NCBI RefSeq assembly: GCF_000003815.2
Contig: NC_049983.1
Location: 5,798,413 to 5,862,412, forward strand
Direction of reading: 5' to 3'
DNA length: 64,000 nucleotides
Source of the DNA: Branchiostoma floridae
Taxonomy: Eukaryota > Chordata > Leptocardii > Amphioxiformes > Branchiostomatidae
Of the stretch, positions 30,185 through 42,390 are shown one piece after another. Both the position numbers and the translations under genes were made by a program. Within the stretch, counting starts at the first letter, position 1. Each line of letters begins with the position of its first letter. The notes beneath the pieces are model-generated. The model was given only the letters and a program-made list of their open reading frames with translations, made no database searches and was not told where the DNA came from.

Positions 30185-33100
30185 TCACGACAGTGTACAT
30201 GGCTCCGACTGTATTTGACGAATTGATGTGTTGACTTCAGCGGCGGTGGGACGGGTATGGTAGTCAAATGCCATCATGTGAAGAATCATTTGTTTGAGCA
30301 TGCTGTCTGGTTGTCTTGTCATGATGTGATCTGCCAGGTTGATTTCTGGGTTCTCACTCTGCACCTCTCCCACTGGCTCCCCATTGATGTAGACAACTAG
30401 AAGGGGTTCACCATCGACACTGTGAAAACAAATGTTCAGGCATATTGTATCAGTATGGAAGATAGTGTCACATGGGATTGAACAGTTTCCTCTGCAAATG
30501 GTAGTTTCTGTCAATGTATATTGTATCATGATGCTAAAAAACAGATATCAGAAATAGTCATTAGGTGATAGATTAAACTTACCAATACAAGAAGGCACAG
30601 ATTTGTAAATACTAATACAAATCCGTTATAAATGGTTCAATCTCATGATAAATTTCCACCTACGTTTTTGTTGTACGGTCAAGCATGGCAGCAAACATGA
30701 CACCCATGGAGTAGACATCACATTTCTTGGTGTAGTGACGGTCCCAAATCTCCGGGGCAGCGTACCAACGGAATGCCATAGCTGTTTGCAGGTAGTACTG
30801 AGAAAAGATGTCACCAAATGCGTTTCCGCACACCTGTGAAGTAGAAATATGAGAAAAATGTTGAAAATCGTAACTTGTTAGTCAAGACATGTGTAAAGTC
30901 TTCTTGGCATTTATTGTGTGCCTAAAAGCAAGCTGAGGCTCAACCACGCAAAATGTACTTGGTATTTCAACATACTGCATTTAAACACGGCCTAAGTTGT
31001 CTGTCATTTTTATGTTCTATCATGCTCTGTTTGCCTTTGTGGAGTTACTTTGAAAAATCTACATTTTTCCACTTGAAACTCATTCATTACCTTAGCCAGT
31101 CCAAAGTCAGCCACCTTTGCGATTGGTAATTGTTCAGTACCAGAGACCAGGACGTTGTCAGGTTTCAGGTCCAGGTGCACAATGCCACAGCCATGCAGGT
31201 AGGCGACAGCATCGGCGATCTGCCGCATGAATTGCTCGTTGTAGGGGGGTCCGTTTTTCAGCAGAAAGTTGTTCATAGTCCCCAGCGGACAGAACTCCAT
31301 CACGAGCCACAAGCTAGTTAACAGTAACATTTACAATTTAGCTGGCTTTGAACAGCCGCTATCTCTTTTAAAGTTACTTTGAAATTACAATGTGGTGCAA
31401 GGTGGCGCTCGTGTAGGGCAGCCGCAAGCTTTTTAGCTCTCCCCTACTCTAGCGTCTAAGGTGTCTCCATCCTTATTCTGAACAGTCTGAAGTGCAATAT
31501 TTTACGTAATCTATGTCTAACTGTCCTGTGAACCGTTTAGCGTCTGTTTGTTTCGTACTGTGTGGACCTTTGGAGGAGTATCCGACGTCTCTTCGTGCTG
31601 TGCGGTCGAACTCTGTTTTCTGTAATGGCGTCCATTGAAGTTCTACGTTACTCCGCTGGCTTCTTGAGAGGCCTGCAGCGAAGGACATCGAGTTTCATTG
31701 ATCTACAAGTCAAGGAAAAGCTAAAGACCTATGGACTATTCCGGAGAAGTAGACCGAGAGGAAGGAAAGCAGGTAAAAGCCTCGTTCGTAACATAAGCAC
31801 AATTGTTGGAAATCGCCCACTTGGTCATCGTTTGACATGCAAATCAGTGTCTGATTCCAAATGCGATCGTCATTCCTACCTGCGCTCTATCAGGTGCGAT
31901 GTCAAGTCATCTCGACCAAAAGGTATGCCTGGCATCTTGCTTACTAACGCACGGTCCCTACTTCACAAACTTGATGAGTTCTGCTTGACTCTGTCCCTGA
32001 ATAAGATCGACATAGCGGCAGTTACTGAGTCCTGGTTCTCAGCTGACCTACCGGAAGAGGTCACATCGGTCGACGGTTACAACCTTTATCGCAAGGATCG
32101 ACGTAACAGGAGAGGCGGAGGAATCGCCCTTTATATCAGTAATGATATCAAGGCAAAACTTGTCGACATCGCCGTACCTGACAACCTAGAGTGCATCTGG
32201 ACACAACTGCAACCACAACGGACCCCCCGTGATGTTCCTGTACTGTACATGGGAGTTCTGTACCATCCTCCTTGGGCAAACGAAAAACTCTTGCAAGATG
32301 AGACAATCCAACACCTCATCCACACTTTAGACACAATCAGAAGAAAACACCCTCTTGCCGGCATCATTCTATGCGGAGATTTCAATAATCTCCCCATCCA
32401 ACCGTTGTTATCCAGTCACCCAGAGCTCAAACAGGTTGTGACCGGTGCCACTCGCGCTAACTCAACGTTGGACCTCATCATTACTAACGTTCACCACCAG
32501 TATCACGTACCGGACATCATAGCTCCACTCGGTTCCAGCGACCACAATTGCATCCTTTGGAAGCCAAAAGTCTCTAACCAACATAGCGGTCTGCTACCCA
32601 GGATCAAGCACCGCCTTGTCACACAGGAAAGAAAAGAAGCACTTGGCTTATGTATGTGCATCACCGATTGGTCCGCCGTCTATAACGCTGTATCAGTAGA
32701 AGACAAAGTGGCCACGTTCAACAGAATCCTACAGACCATGCTCGACGTTTGTGTTCCCCTGAGAACTAGCAAATCGCGAAATGTGGACAAGCACTGGATG
32801 ACAGACAAGATCATGGCCGCTATCAAGAAAAGACAGTCAGCCTACAAGAAGCACGGCAAAACAGAGAAGTGGAAAAAACTTCGTAACTGGGTCCAGACAC
32901 TCATCAGAAAGCAGAAGAGCAGCCACTATAACAGATGTATCGGTATGTTAAAGAAGGAGAATCCACGAGAATGGTGGAACTTTGTCAACAATGAACTTGG
33001 ACGCACACAGAAATCAAAGGGGAAAGTCACCGTCTCTGATGTCCCAGACGATCGAGTTGCGGATGCACTAAACGACTTCTTTGCGGAAGCGTGGTCGGAC

Positions 33101-36100
33101 AGTAGAGCCTACAGTCTCTTCCCACTCCAGCTCCCCTCCAACTCCGATGACCTCTGCAGCATTGGCCAAGTTAAAGCCATCTTAAGGAGTCTGAACACTA
33201 GGAAATCAGGTGGACCTGACGGCATTCCGAACTGGGTTCTCAGTGTGTACCATGAAGACCTAGCTCCAGTCGTGACTCACCTGATAAACTCCTCCTACAA
33301 CTCCGGATACATGCCTTCCGTGTGGAAAATGGCGAATGTTTGCCCCATACCAAAAACGTCTGTTCCTGCAAGCAAGAAGGATTGGCGGCCTATCTCCCTT
33401 ATCTCGACCCTCGGAAAGGTACAAGAAAGGCTTGTGCTGAACAGATTTCTACCGATTATGAAGCCCTGGATACGGGATCAGTATGCCTACATGCCAAAAG
33501 CTTCGACCACTGTCGCTCTTCTGAAAGTGTACCAGTCCTGGTTGCAAAGTTTAGACACCAAGAAGACATCAATGGTCCGTGTGCTCCTGGCTGATATGTC
33601 AAAGGCTTTTGACAGAGTCGACCACGGAATACTGCTACAACATCTGGATGCCCGTGGTACGCCCCCTAGGATGCTTGCTTGGATCTCCAGCTATCTATCC
33701 AGCAGGACCCAACGCGTGGTCGCCAACAACCAGTACAGCAGTTGGCGCGTTGTCACCTCTGGGGTCCCCCAAGGTGGGGTGCTATCCCCTTACCTATTTC
33801 TTGTGTACATGTCTACAAGAACCACCAAGCATGAGACCACCGATAACACCGGCTACGCCGATGATATAGGTCTGTCTCGCACCATCCCCTGTGATGCTGT
33901 CGAGACTGATGACACCATGCAACAAGAAGCCACACAACTGGACTCCTGGGCAGCGGACAAAAACATGATCATGAATGGGGACAAATCCTACGAACTCAGA
34001 CTGTGCTTCTCCAAACACCCTCCCGAGCCCCCTCCCCTTACTCTTGGGGGGAAAGTAGTGCCAGTGGTTGACTGTGCGACTTACCTGGGTTTTAAGGTAC
34101 ATTCCAACCTCAGATGGGACAGCCATATCACACATGTGACAACGAAGGGCTCCAAACGACTACACTTCCTCCGCTTACTGGCCAAGGGCGACATGCCTCC
34201 TAAAGACCTGTTAACCGTCTACACTACTCTGGTGAGGCCAGTGTTGGAATATGCCCACGTTGTCTTCGTTGGATGCACTGAGTCTCAAAGGAACACTCTC
34301 GAACGCGTACAGAAACGAGCTCTGCGTATCATCTACGGACACAGCAGCAATCCAGCGTCGTTGGCTCCCTTGCCCACCCTGCAGTCCAGACGAGAAAACG
34401 CTGCAAGATCGCTATACACGCAGATGCTGGCCAGTGACCATCCTTTGCACTTTATGGTCCCTGACGACATGGAGGTTGCGACAGGACGAACATTGCGTAA
34501 CTCCAGTCACCGAACACTACCTAAATGCAGGACCGAAAGACTCAAACGATCATTCTTGTACCGAGCCACAGTGCTCCACAACAACTCGTTTTAATCTAAT
34601 CCTACAGACAGTTTGAAATGTTTACAAAGTGCAATTTCTAATTCTTTTAAAAATGAATGACTACATATGTTTGTATTCTATATGTACGTAGTTTTTAAGC
34701 ATGTTTCAAATGTCAATTTGTCTCCTCCGTTTACGTTTTTAACACCTCGATTTTAAACACTGTAAATTAGCGACGTATTCAGATCATGTCGACATGCATA
34801 TGTACATGAAATCTGCTACGCTGAATAAATTCTTTGATTATATTTCAGCCATACATAGTATGGTGAAATATATTGTATTCGTAATGTTTCTTTCTTCTTT
34901 CTCCTGTCAAATCTTCAAAGTGATTCATCTCCGCCGTTCCTGGACCGAATGACCTGAAATTTGGCACAGGGGTAGAATGGGCCAATACCTTGATGTTTTT
35001 TTCTCAGTTTTTTCATATCTGCCTCTAAAATGATTTTATTGAGATTTTTTGGTCAATTTTAGACCAAAACTGTATATTTTGGCCCCTGTACCCTGGTATT
35101 ACAATGAAATGAGCTGAAATTTGACAGAGATGTGCCTTAATAATGCCCCCATATAAATTCGATAACACTTTTGGTGTACAGTACAACAAAATGCTTATTT
35201 TTGCGATTTTTTGACCAATTTTTGACCAAAAAAGGACACTTTTGGCCCCTGTACCCTGGTATTACAACCAAATGAGCTGAAATTTGACAGAGATGTGCCT
35301 TGATAATCTCTTCATATAAATTCAATAACACTTTTGGTGTACAGTACAACAAAATGCTTATTTTTGCGATTTTTTGACCAATTTTTGACCAAAAAAGGAC
35401 ACTTTTGGCTCCTGTACCTTGGTATTGCAACCGAATGAGCTGAAATTTGACACAGATGTGCCTTGATAATCCCTTCATATAAATTCAATAACACTTTCGG
35501 TGTACAGTGCAACAAAATGCTTATTTTTGCGATTTTTGGCCAATTTTGACCAAAAAAGGACACTTTTGGCTCCTGTACCCTGGTATTACAATTAAATGAC
35601 CTGAAATTTGGTATAGATAGGCATTAGATACTTGGTAACAAGATTCAAGTAAAATTTTTGACATAAACAACTTTAAAATGATTAATTTTGGCACTTTTCT
35701 GAGGGGAAATTTGTTTTCTTTTGGCCTCCTGACGTGACCTTCCGTGACCCCGCACAGAGCCACACCTGTGCGCGTCAGCCGGAGAGTTAATTGAATCAAA
35801 GACCTAGCCAATCAGCGAAGAGGAGGCCAAAGGCTAATTAATATTCATAAGCGGGGCCTCATGATCCCGTATATAGCAGTGTTCCCGCCAGTGGGAGCGA
35901 AGCCCGCCTAAGGCTCTCGCATTTTAGACTATTCAGAAGGCTTTATATTGTATCAGTTCTTAGGGGCATATCTATGATAATCGCAGCAGTCACTTAACTT
36001 CTCTTCAGGAGTTTAGCGTAACACTATTTCAGGTCAAACTGTCAAAGGCAACTAAAAACAAACTTTAACGTTACTGAGTTCAACAGTACTTATAACTTGT

Positions 36101-38921
36101 TATCCGAAGTTGAAACGCTAGCGATGGTATTTTCGCTGCGCTGTTAGCTCCGTGCGACTGTTGTTGACGGTCTTATAACGGTATATTTTGCACCCCTGTA
36201 CCCTGGTATGAGTAACATTTGGTATAGATAGGCATAAGATAGTTGGTAAAATGATCCAAGTAAAATTTTTGGCATAAAGTACTGTAAAAGGCTTAATTAC
36301 AGCACTTTTTTTAGGGGAAATTGGTTTTCTTTCGTTCTCCATGCCATGACCTTTCGGACGTTCACCCCACAGAGCCGACATCTGCACCTGCGTCTAGCCG
36401 GCAGGAAGAGTTAATTCCATTAATGGTTCAGCCAATCAGCGAAGAGGAAAGCGAAGGCTAATTAATATTCATAAGCGGGACCACACAATACGTTAACTTG
36501 AAGACTCAGGCCGTACAGACTTTTCGCCAGGATTTTTTCAAAGCGTCGGACAGGGGTCCGGGGTCCGCCGAATGTCCCTGGCGGGGTCCAGGGGCAGGGC
36601 CACTGTGGGGGGGACCCAGGTGGGCGAAGCCCCCCCGGAAGCTCTTGCATTTTAGACTATTGAGAAGGCTTCTTTTATCAGTTTTTTTAGGGCCATATCT
36701 ACGATAATCGTAGCGGTCACTTACTTCTCTTCAGCAGTTTGACTTTAGAATATTTCGGGTCAAAGCTTCAAAGACAACTAAAACCTCATAAACAACAAAC
36801 TTTACTTAGCTCAACAGTATACAAAAATATTGTACGGGTTGCCATCCTTAGTTGAAGCGCTTATTTATAGCGCTAGTATCTTCGCTGCGCCGTTAGCCGC
36901 CGTGCGACTTTTGTTGACGGTCTGATATCCCTACGTCGCCGCCTCGCTGATATTCCCACGGACATTTTTCAAGAAAAATACCCAGCAAAAACGCTGTTTT
37001 GCGTCAAATTCTATTCTATAAAACATGTGGGACTCAGTGTTACAGTCTAAATATTTTGTAGAAGCACCGCTGTAGGAAAGAAGGTCCAAGCAATGTAAAA
37101 CATCACGTAGCATGAAGTTCGCTGTCAACTGGCACACAGCACATGACTGTTTGAAACTCTAAGTCTAATCAACAGCCGTGTTTGATTGATAGCCGGCGGT
37201 CCTTTGATGAAGTCGGCGAAAGGTGCGTTAGTTAGAAAATCTGCGTTTAGTTTTGATACGTAATTATAAGTTAGACAGTGGGGAGAATGATTATTTTCTC
37301 ATCAATATTTCTCTTCAGAATTATTTGAACTTAATTGTACATCTAAACAATTGGCTTACCTGTGCAATGTTTATATGATTAATGATCAGTGTACTGAAAT
37401 CATGTGTAACGTATGGCTCCTAGTCAATAGATCAGCATTTTCTCTATAGTGACCACCTGTCTATAGTGGCCACATTTCCTAGTGCTGTTGTTGTTTGACA
37501 TAAACTTTGAACATTTAAATTGTAAGTAACTTTTAACTGCCAGAGTTTCAGCCCAATAAAACACTCTCAGCGCCAGGGTATGAACAGACTGACCAGACAG
37601 ACGAAAATAAATCCTCGAACAAGGTTCAATCGTATCTTCCGGGTCTGGCAGGAAGTTGTTAAACTAAAATAAGAATAGGCTCGATGGCTGATTGCATACA
37701 AAGTAAAACAGTTTAACAGTTTTACAGCTTGAAGAAAACAAACGCTCCTACAGTACCTGCACCTGCTTGATAATTATTAAATCGTATGCCCTACTTGAAT
37801 AAAAAAGTTCACTGCAATAATAAATGTACCCACATCACAAGGAGCTTATACTTTTTTAAACTTACACCTAGTTATCGTACTGAAAATTGTTAATGACATT
37901 ACATGAAGTCATTCAACAATTTTCAGTCATGATGAAAATTTTCTGAATGGAAGGTGTGATTATTGTCATTTTCTGAAAAATAGAAGCAAGCTCTGTTTTT
38001 ACCTGGAATCAATTCACAATACCAGTCCACTTTGGGGGATAATGTACTGTTAATATGATGTTCCATTTTTGCGCAGGGGTGATTTGGAACAGTCCAATGT
38101 TGCGTGGGAAGGGGTATGGCTGAAATATGCTGTATTTGCTCTTAAGCAAATGTCGGCCTTTCTAGTTTTTTTTTTTTTTTTTTTAAATCCAAAGTAACAA
38201 GCCTGGGCTCCAAGCTATAGTTATATTTGACTTGACCTAATGTAAAAGGGAAAGAGGGACTGGTGATTGCAAGTAATAAAATTCTCCACTTTCAGTCGAT
38301 TGCTTTCTCCCGTGGGGAACTGGAACAAAAACGATAAGTGTGTCATCTATTGAAACCAAAAATTACAAATATCACTAAATATGGTTGTTAGAATTTTGTG
38401 ACCGAGCACTATCAACTGTTTTAGCCTCACACTAATGTGTAGACCGTGGTCGCATTTCTTAAGCCACCGAATAATGTTGCAGGGAAATTTTCTTACATAG
38501 CTCACAATCCCTTGACCTCCAGGTCGTTGGGGGACAAAGTGGACACAACAGCCAACAACAATATTAATACCCTTCAAATAAAAGCATTTTACATAACGTT
38601 CCCCTCAACACATTACCCCACACGCTCCGAGACATTATCGCACAGTCCCTTACCTCCTTTTGTCCATGAAATCTTCAATAAACAGCACAATGTTGGGGTG
38701 CACGTGACTGTGCTGGGCCAGAGCTAACAGGGGCTCAAGCTCCCTCTCCGCATTCATCCTGGCTTGGTCGTCACCGTCACCCAGGTCTAGTTCCTTCAGG
38801 GCATACAAGTTGCCGTTCTTCCGGCCTTTGTACACTCTACCAAAGGCCCGTGCCCAAGCTCCTCCAACTTCTCATAGTCGCCGACAATATCCTGTCCAGC
38901 ATTTTCGAAAAAACTCGCCAT
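30185..38921 (-). CDS. STK35/PDIK1L-like serine/threonine kinase, four exons (possible frameshift in exon 1)
   Basis: Minus-strand exons: 38654-38921 (ATG; MASFFENAGQDIVGDYEKL), 31091-31313, 30664-30833 and 30185-30419 (stop). All introns are GT-AG and phases match, giving about 298 residues. Kinase landmarks: Lys in LYALKELD (VAIK-type), LWLVMEFCPLGTMNNFLL hinge, HLDLKPDN catalytic loop, ADFGLAK (DFG), FRWYAAPEIWDRHYTKKCDV (APE) and YSMGVMFAAML. The hinge, the VADFGL(A/S)KVC junction and the PEIW/PEVW-HYT stretch resemble vertebrate STK35/PDIK1L, from family knowledge. The glycine loop LGHG..FGRVYKG needs one extra base at about 38845-38850 to stay in frame. The HRD Arg is replaced by Leu. 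Intron 1 (7.3 kb) holds a LINE and tandem repeats. Confidence 0.82.
31372..34850 (+). mobile_element. CR1/L2-like non-LTR retrotransposon in kinase intron 1
   Basis: Inserted antisense to the kinase gene. The boundaries are approximate: the 5' UTR seems to begin near GTGGTGCAAGGTGGCGCTCG, and the 3' UTR ends near CTGAATAAATTCTTTGATTA. The single long ORF 31562-34594 is intact. No separate ORF1 was found, so the copy may be 5'-truncated or of a one-ORF type. Confidence 0.8.
31562..34594 (+). CDS. LINE endonuclease-reverse transcriptase polyprotein
   Basis: 1010 codons without interruption. An N-terminal basic region of about 120 residues is followed by an apurinic-like (EEP) endonuclease: LLTNARSLLHKLDEF, TESWF (about 155-159), CGDFNN (about 271-276) and SSDHNCILW (about 325-333). 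The RT domain shows KSGGPDGIPNWVL, DMSKAFDRVDH, GVPQGGVLSPYLF and GYADDIGLS (catalytic DD near residue 764). A thumb/C-terminal region ends in LERVQKRALRIIYG and a basic tail. Motif order is that of the Jockey/CR1/L2 group. The frame may start later, at the internal ATG near codon 22. The intact ORF suggests recent insertion. Confidence 0.92.
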   Translation: MDLWRSIRRLFVLCGRTLFSVMASIEVLRYSAGFLRGLQRRTSSFIDLQVKEKLKTYGLFRRSRPRGRKAGKSLVRNISTIVGNRPLGHRLTCKSVSDSKCDRHSYLRSIRCDVKSSRPKGMPGILLTNARSLLHKLDEFCLTLSLNKIDIAAVTESWFSADLPEEVTSVDGYNLYRKDRRNRRGGGIALYISNDIKAKLVDIAVPDNLECIWTQLQPQRTPRDVPVLYMGVLYHPPWANEKLLQDETIQHLIHTLDTIRRKHPLAGIILCGDFNNLPIQPLLSSHPELKQVVTGATRANSTLDLIITNVHHQYHVPDIIAPLGSSDHNCILWKPKVSNQHSGLLPRIKHRLVTQERKEALGLCMCITDWSAVYNAVSVEDKVATFNRILQTMLDVCVPLRTSKSRNVDKHWMTDKIMAAIKKRQSAYKKHGKTEKWKKLRNWVQTLIRKQKSSHYNRCIGMLKKENPREWWNFVNNELGRTQKSKGKVTVSDVPDDRVADALNDFFAEAWSDSRAYSLFPLQLPSNSDDLCSIGQVKAILRSLNTRKSGGPDGIPNWVLSVYHEDLAPVVTHLINSSYNSGYMPSVWKMANVCPIPKTSVPASKKDWRPISLISTLGKVQERLVLNRFLPIMKPWIRDQYAYMPKASTTVALLKVYQSWLQSLDTKKTSMVRVLLADMSKAFDRVDHGILLQHLDARGTPPRMLAWISSYLSSRTQRVVANNQYSSWRVVTSGVPQGGVLSPYLFLVYMSTRTTKHETTDNTGYADDIGLSRTIPCDAVETDDTMQQEATQLDSWAADKNMIMNGDKSYELRLCFSKHPPEPPPLTLGGKVVPVVDCATYLGFKVHSNLRWDSHITHVTTKGSKRLHFLRLLAKGDMPPKDLLTVYTTLVRPVLEYAHVVFVGCTESQRNTLERVQKRALRIIYGHSSNPASLAPLPTLQSRRENAARSLYTQMLASDHPLHFMVPDDMEVATGRTLRNSSHRTLPKCRTERLKRSFLYRATVLHNNSF
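35040..35640. repeat. Tandem repeat, about 161-163 bp, four units
   Basis: Units contain CCTGTACCCTGGTATTACAA, GAGCTGAAATTTGACAGAGA and TTTGGTGTACAGTACAACAA. Equivalent points lie at about 35083, 35246, 35409 and 35570. A fifth diverged piece occurs near 36183. Non-coding; the minus-strand frames are repeats of themselves. Located in kinase intron 1. Confidence 0.85.
35590..36900. repeat. Tandem duplication of a block with promoter-like motifs
   Basis: Two direct copies about 624 bp apart share CCAATCAGCGAAGAGGA (35808 and 36432), GGCTAATTAATATTCATAAG, CTCTCGCATTTTAGACTATT-type and GATAATCG(C/T)AGC blocks. The first copy also has CCGTATATAGCAG. It may be a solo LTR pair or a duplicated regulatory block. 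No ORF. Confidence 0.5.
36901..38653. other. Remaining part of kinase intron 1
   Basis: AT-rich sequence with one poly-T tract (38168-38184) and no coding or structured feature that I can support. Confidence 0.5.
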
Positions 38922-41900
38922 TCTCCAGTTAACGTTATAAACTTGGGTTTGAGTCACTGGAAGGCACTACGTTCTAGATGCAGACTGCGGACTGTTGCAC
39001 TTAAACCGTCGGGTTGTTACCGTAAACTTGACAGGGGAACCGCTGACTGCAATTACTGACAAAATCCCTCCAGTTTCGGTCACGAGACAAGTTTTCTGAC
39101 TCGTCATTGGTCCGTACTGTCCTTGTGGGAAATAAGACATCTAATTAACCAGATTTACCCCGGACCTTGTAATTGGGACACGGTATATATGCAGTTGTTA
39201 CCTCCAGGAAGGAAGGTCATCACCTGATGGAGTATTGTAGTTCGTCATGTTTTGGCGTTCGCAGCTGTATCTCACGATCCCTTTTTCTGCATTCGTATGT
39301 AGTTTTGCTTGTCGACTGCCAGCTCGAGCAGCCCGTACGTGCAATATGTTTTTAGACCGTAAGTCCGCGCCCGACCGGGGCCGCCAGATCACGAAGCCAC
39401 CGTACAGACCGCTAGGCTAAAAGGTCCGGACCAGACTGGTCAGTTGGTGGCGTTTGAACCTCATTGTTACACCGCTCCCCGTTTTCTTTTCAAATTTATG
39501 CCATTCCGGCAAGGCACATTTGGCGATTAATCTTTGCCATTGATTATGCAAAAAAGTACATATCATGTCGTATGCTACCTTAATCTCCAGTATGACATTC
39601 ACAGCATTTATTGTAAGAAAAATGTCGTAACTGGCATTGATTGTGCAAATTATGACGTAATTAACGTAAGACATATTGGATCATAATCTGTTTTATGCAC
39701 CTTTCGTAAAGGTATCTTCACCTCCAATACACGTATAACATCCGTACGCGTGCGGGAGCAAAGCTTACACAACTATTTTTAGACCCATTATCAAACTACA
39801 ATCAGGGAAAAGTCCCAACAAAAGTGAAGAAACGTGACATTGTCTCGTAACTCTAGCACCGAGGGATTATTACATGCAGTTTGTAAAGTTAAGAAAAGGC
39901 CAATGTGTATGAACTATGCAGGGACAGGTGTGTTTAGTTGTGTAGGTGTTCAGCAACAATGACAGGTATGCTCACTTTTGTGTGTAACGTCAAAGTGATG
40001 AGTGCAAGGAAAAGTTTGTTTACCTGTGCACGTGTGTGGATGGTGTTCAGCACCAAGGACAGGTATAGTTGCCTTACGTAGACTATGTATAAATGCAGGA
40101 GTCATAGTATACTTCGAAATGGCGACCGTAAGCAAAAAAAGCCTGTAGCAGTCAACACGGCTATCTAACGTTAACATGGTTCGCAAGATTTAATGTTGCC
40201 CTCCCCCACTCTCAAACTGGCGCAACCCTGGGATTGATCCAATTCTTGCTCCGAATTCGACAGAAACAATCAGTGAAGCAATTCAGAGCTAGAGTAGAAT
40301 AGATGTATCTCGTTATTCACCTAAAACAACAGACTCCACAAAATATCTCATAGAACTCTTTTTTACGGCACCTATTTCAGTTGAATTACTCACGGTCTCA
40401 CAGCGACCCCTATTAACCAAAAAGCAAAATGCAGATCTTTCGTTGACATAGGGAAGAGAAAACTTCAAGTTGATTGGGAATATATTTAATATGATTGGAC
40501 AATACTAACCAAAGGCCGACAGGTGGATTTGATATACAGCGTAAAATGTACCGTAAGTGTTAGATTTATGCGCTACCATTGGTCATCGTTGTTAGCTACT
40601 CTACCAATAATGCTTGGGTCACAATAATCCTTGAGACAAAATTCTTGAGACATAATTATCGAATTGACCGATCGTATATAAGAAATCAAAACCATTCCAC
40701 CTAGAACAATGGTAATAATAAGTTTGTCCGCAAGGCGACACTTCGGTATCAATAGGACATTGCGCTGTCATTTGAGTTATGACAACAGGGGAACCGACAT
40801 TTGCTCAGCTGCTTAGGGACTGCCAGATACTCAAGGCCATAACTTGTTTTGAAAATTTTATCATTATATCAAGGTCATTGAAAACTTTTATCAGTCTTTT
40901 TTTATTTTAGGCCATGATGATTTGAGTATATGGATGACATCCGTGGGAGCATCAATTTACGGTCGTTTGCAAAAAAAAAGTTTTCAAAGATACTTTAAAT
41001 CGTATAAAGCTTCTGGAAATTGACAAGATATATGCGGCAGATAAAACAAAAATATAAAACGGCAGGTATACATATACTTATGTAATAGCCAATGCCAATT
41101 CCAGGGTCAAAGAAGGAGATGTGAAAGAACAATAAAGCAAAGAATCTATTGTTCGGTATTCCATACCCTGTGTGTTTGGTCATTTGAAAAGAAAGTTTGG
41201 TCCCCCTTTTTTGCAGAGATCAACTGATAACGTGGGTTCCTCTGGTTCTGCGTTGGACTGGTTTAAGATACTAAAGTACCTACTTGGTACTTTCTCGTAA
41301 TGTTCACCATCGATCTGTGGAGAGGAATTCAAAATCAGGCGAAAATTATTGTGTGTACCATATGCGCGTATTCTTAGACAGACCCTGTGAAAGGTATGAC
41401 GTGTTATCTGTGACTGAATTATTGTTTGTCTGATTGTTTGAACCTTTATTGAAAGCTCCGACCAGCCTGTAGACTGCTTTTCATAGTATCATGGTCCGTG
41501 TCCGTTTGTTTTCATGATCGATTTTACTTCAAGAGTTGCTTGTGAAAAGAAGTGTACAACCACACTTTTGTCTTAATATAGCATAGTAAAGAATGCAACA
41601 TATGATCATACAGTTGTCTAACTTAAGCACAAGGAGCGTGTGTGTGTGTCTGTGTGCGTGCGTGCGCGCGTGTATGTGCGTGCGTGCGTGTGTGTGTGCG
41701 CATACGTGTGTGCTCAGTGCTCAGAGATCGAACTGGAAACTTTCCAAGCAGAGGTTTCTGGTTAAGCTTGTGAACTTTTCTCATAGAAGTATCTCCCATT
41801 TTCTGTCCGCACTCTCCACCGGTCCGCGAGGTGGAAACGACAAACAAAAATTACAATCTTCACCACTTACCCCTGCTTGGAGAATAGAAAAGGAGACTTT

Positions 41901-42390
41901 ACTTAAGTATTGGTTGGGCTACTTATATCAAAAGTACTAGGTCCAGACTATAACGGCAGTTTTGATGGGTTCTATCCAGGCCATCTCATTGGTAATACGT
42001 CAGTTTTGGGACTGGATTAATATATGTTCAGTCGGCGTACATTTCTGTTTTGATATCACCAACTACTGTGAGTCTGCTGCATTTTACATGACCTCGAGCT
42101 CTGATCATCGAGGTGTTATTTGAAAGTTGGGTTTAGACAAGAACGACAGGACAAACTTAAACTCGTTCTCACATATTTACAGATAGTGTCATATGGGTAT
42201 ATTTTGTACATTGCACCCTGAAGCGAAACATTTTTGTGCCTTCCTCCTCCACACTACTGTAATAGTGTAAATTTTGAAAGGTTCTAGTTTCTCACGTCTC
42301 TTATCCATGCAAATGACGAAGGATTCTATGTGCGATAGAAACGTGTTATCTATGGCTGCGTTATTGTAAATAAAAATATGATCACACATG
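38922..42390. other. Intergenic field with a decayed copy of the Cys-rich gene flank
   Basis: 39895-40450 repeats the GGGACAGGTGTGTTTAGTTG and GTCTCACAGCGACCCCTA blocks of 16.8-18.4 kb. 40900-41180 matches the upstream part of the Cys-rich gene near 20010-20270 (TGGATGACATCC, then AAGAATCTATTGTT). No Cys-rich exon survives here, so this looks like an internally deleted third or fourth duplicate. No gene called. Confidence 0.5.
41635..41720. repeat. (GT)n/(GC)n microsatellite
   Basis: Alternating purine-pyrimidine tract of TGTGTG and GTGCGTGCG units, the most Z-DNA-prone stretch in the window. The Cys/Val-rich and Thr/His-rich frames through it are artefacts. Confidence 0.85.

Noticed and set aside
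41593-41940. Cys-rich plus ORF of 115 aa
   Set aside because: Its cysteine-rich part is translated from a GT/GC microsatellite.
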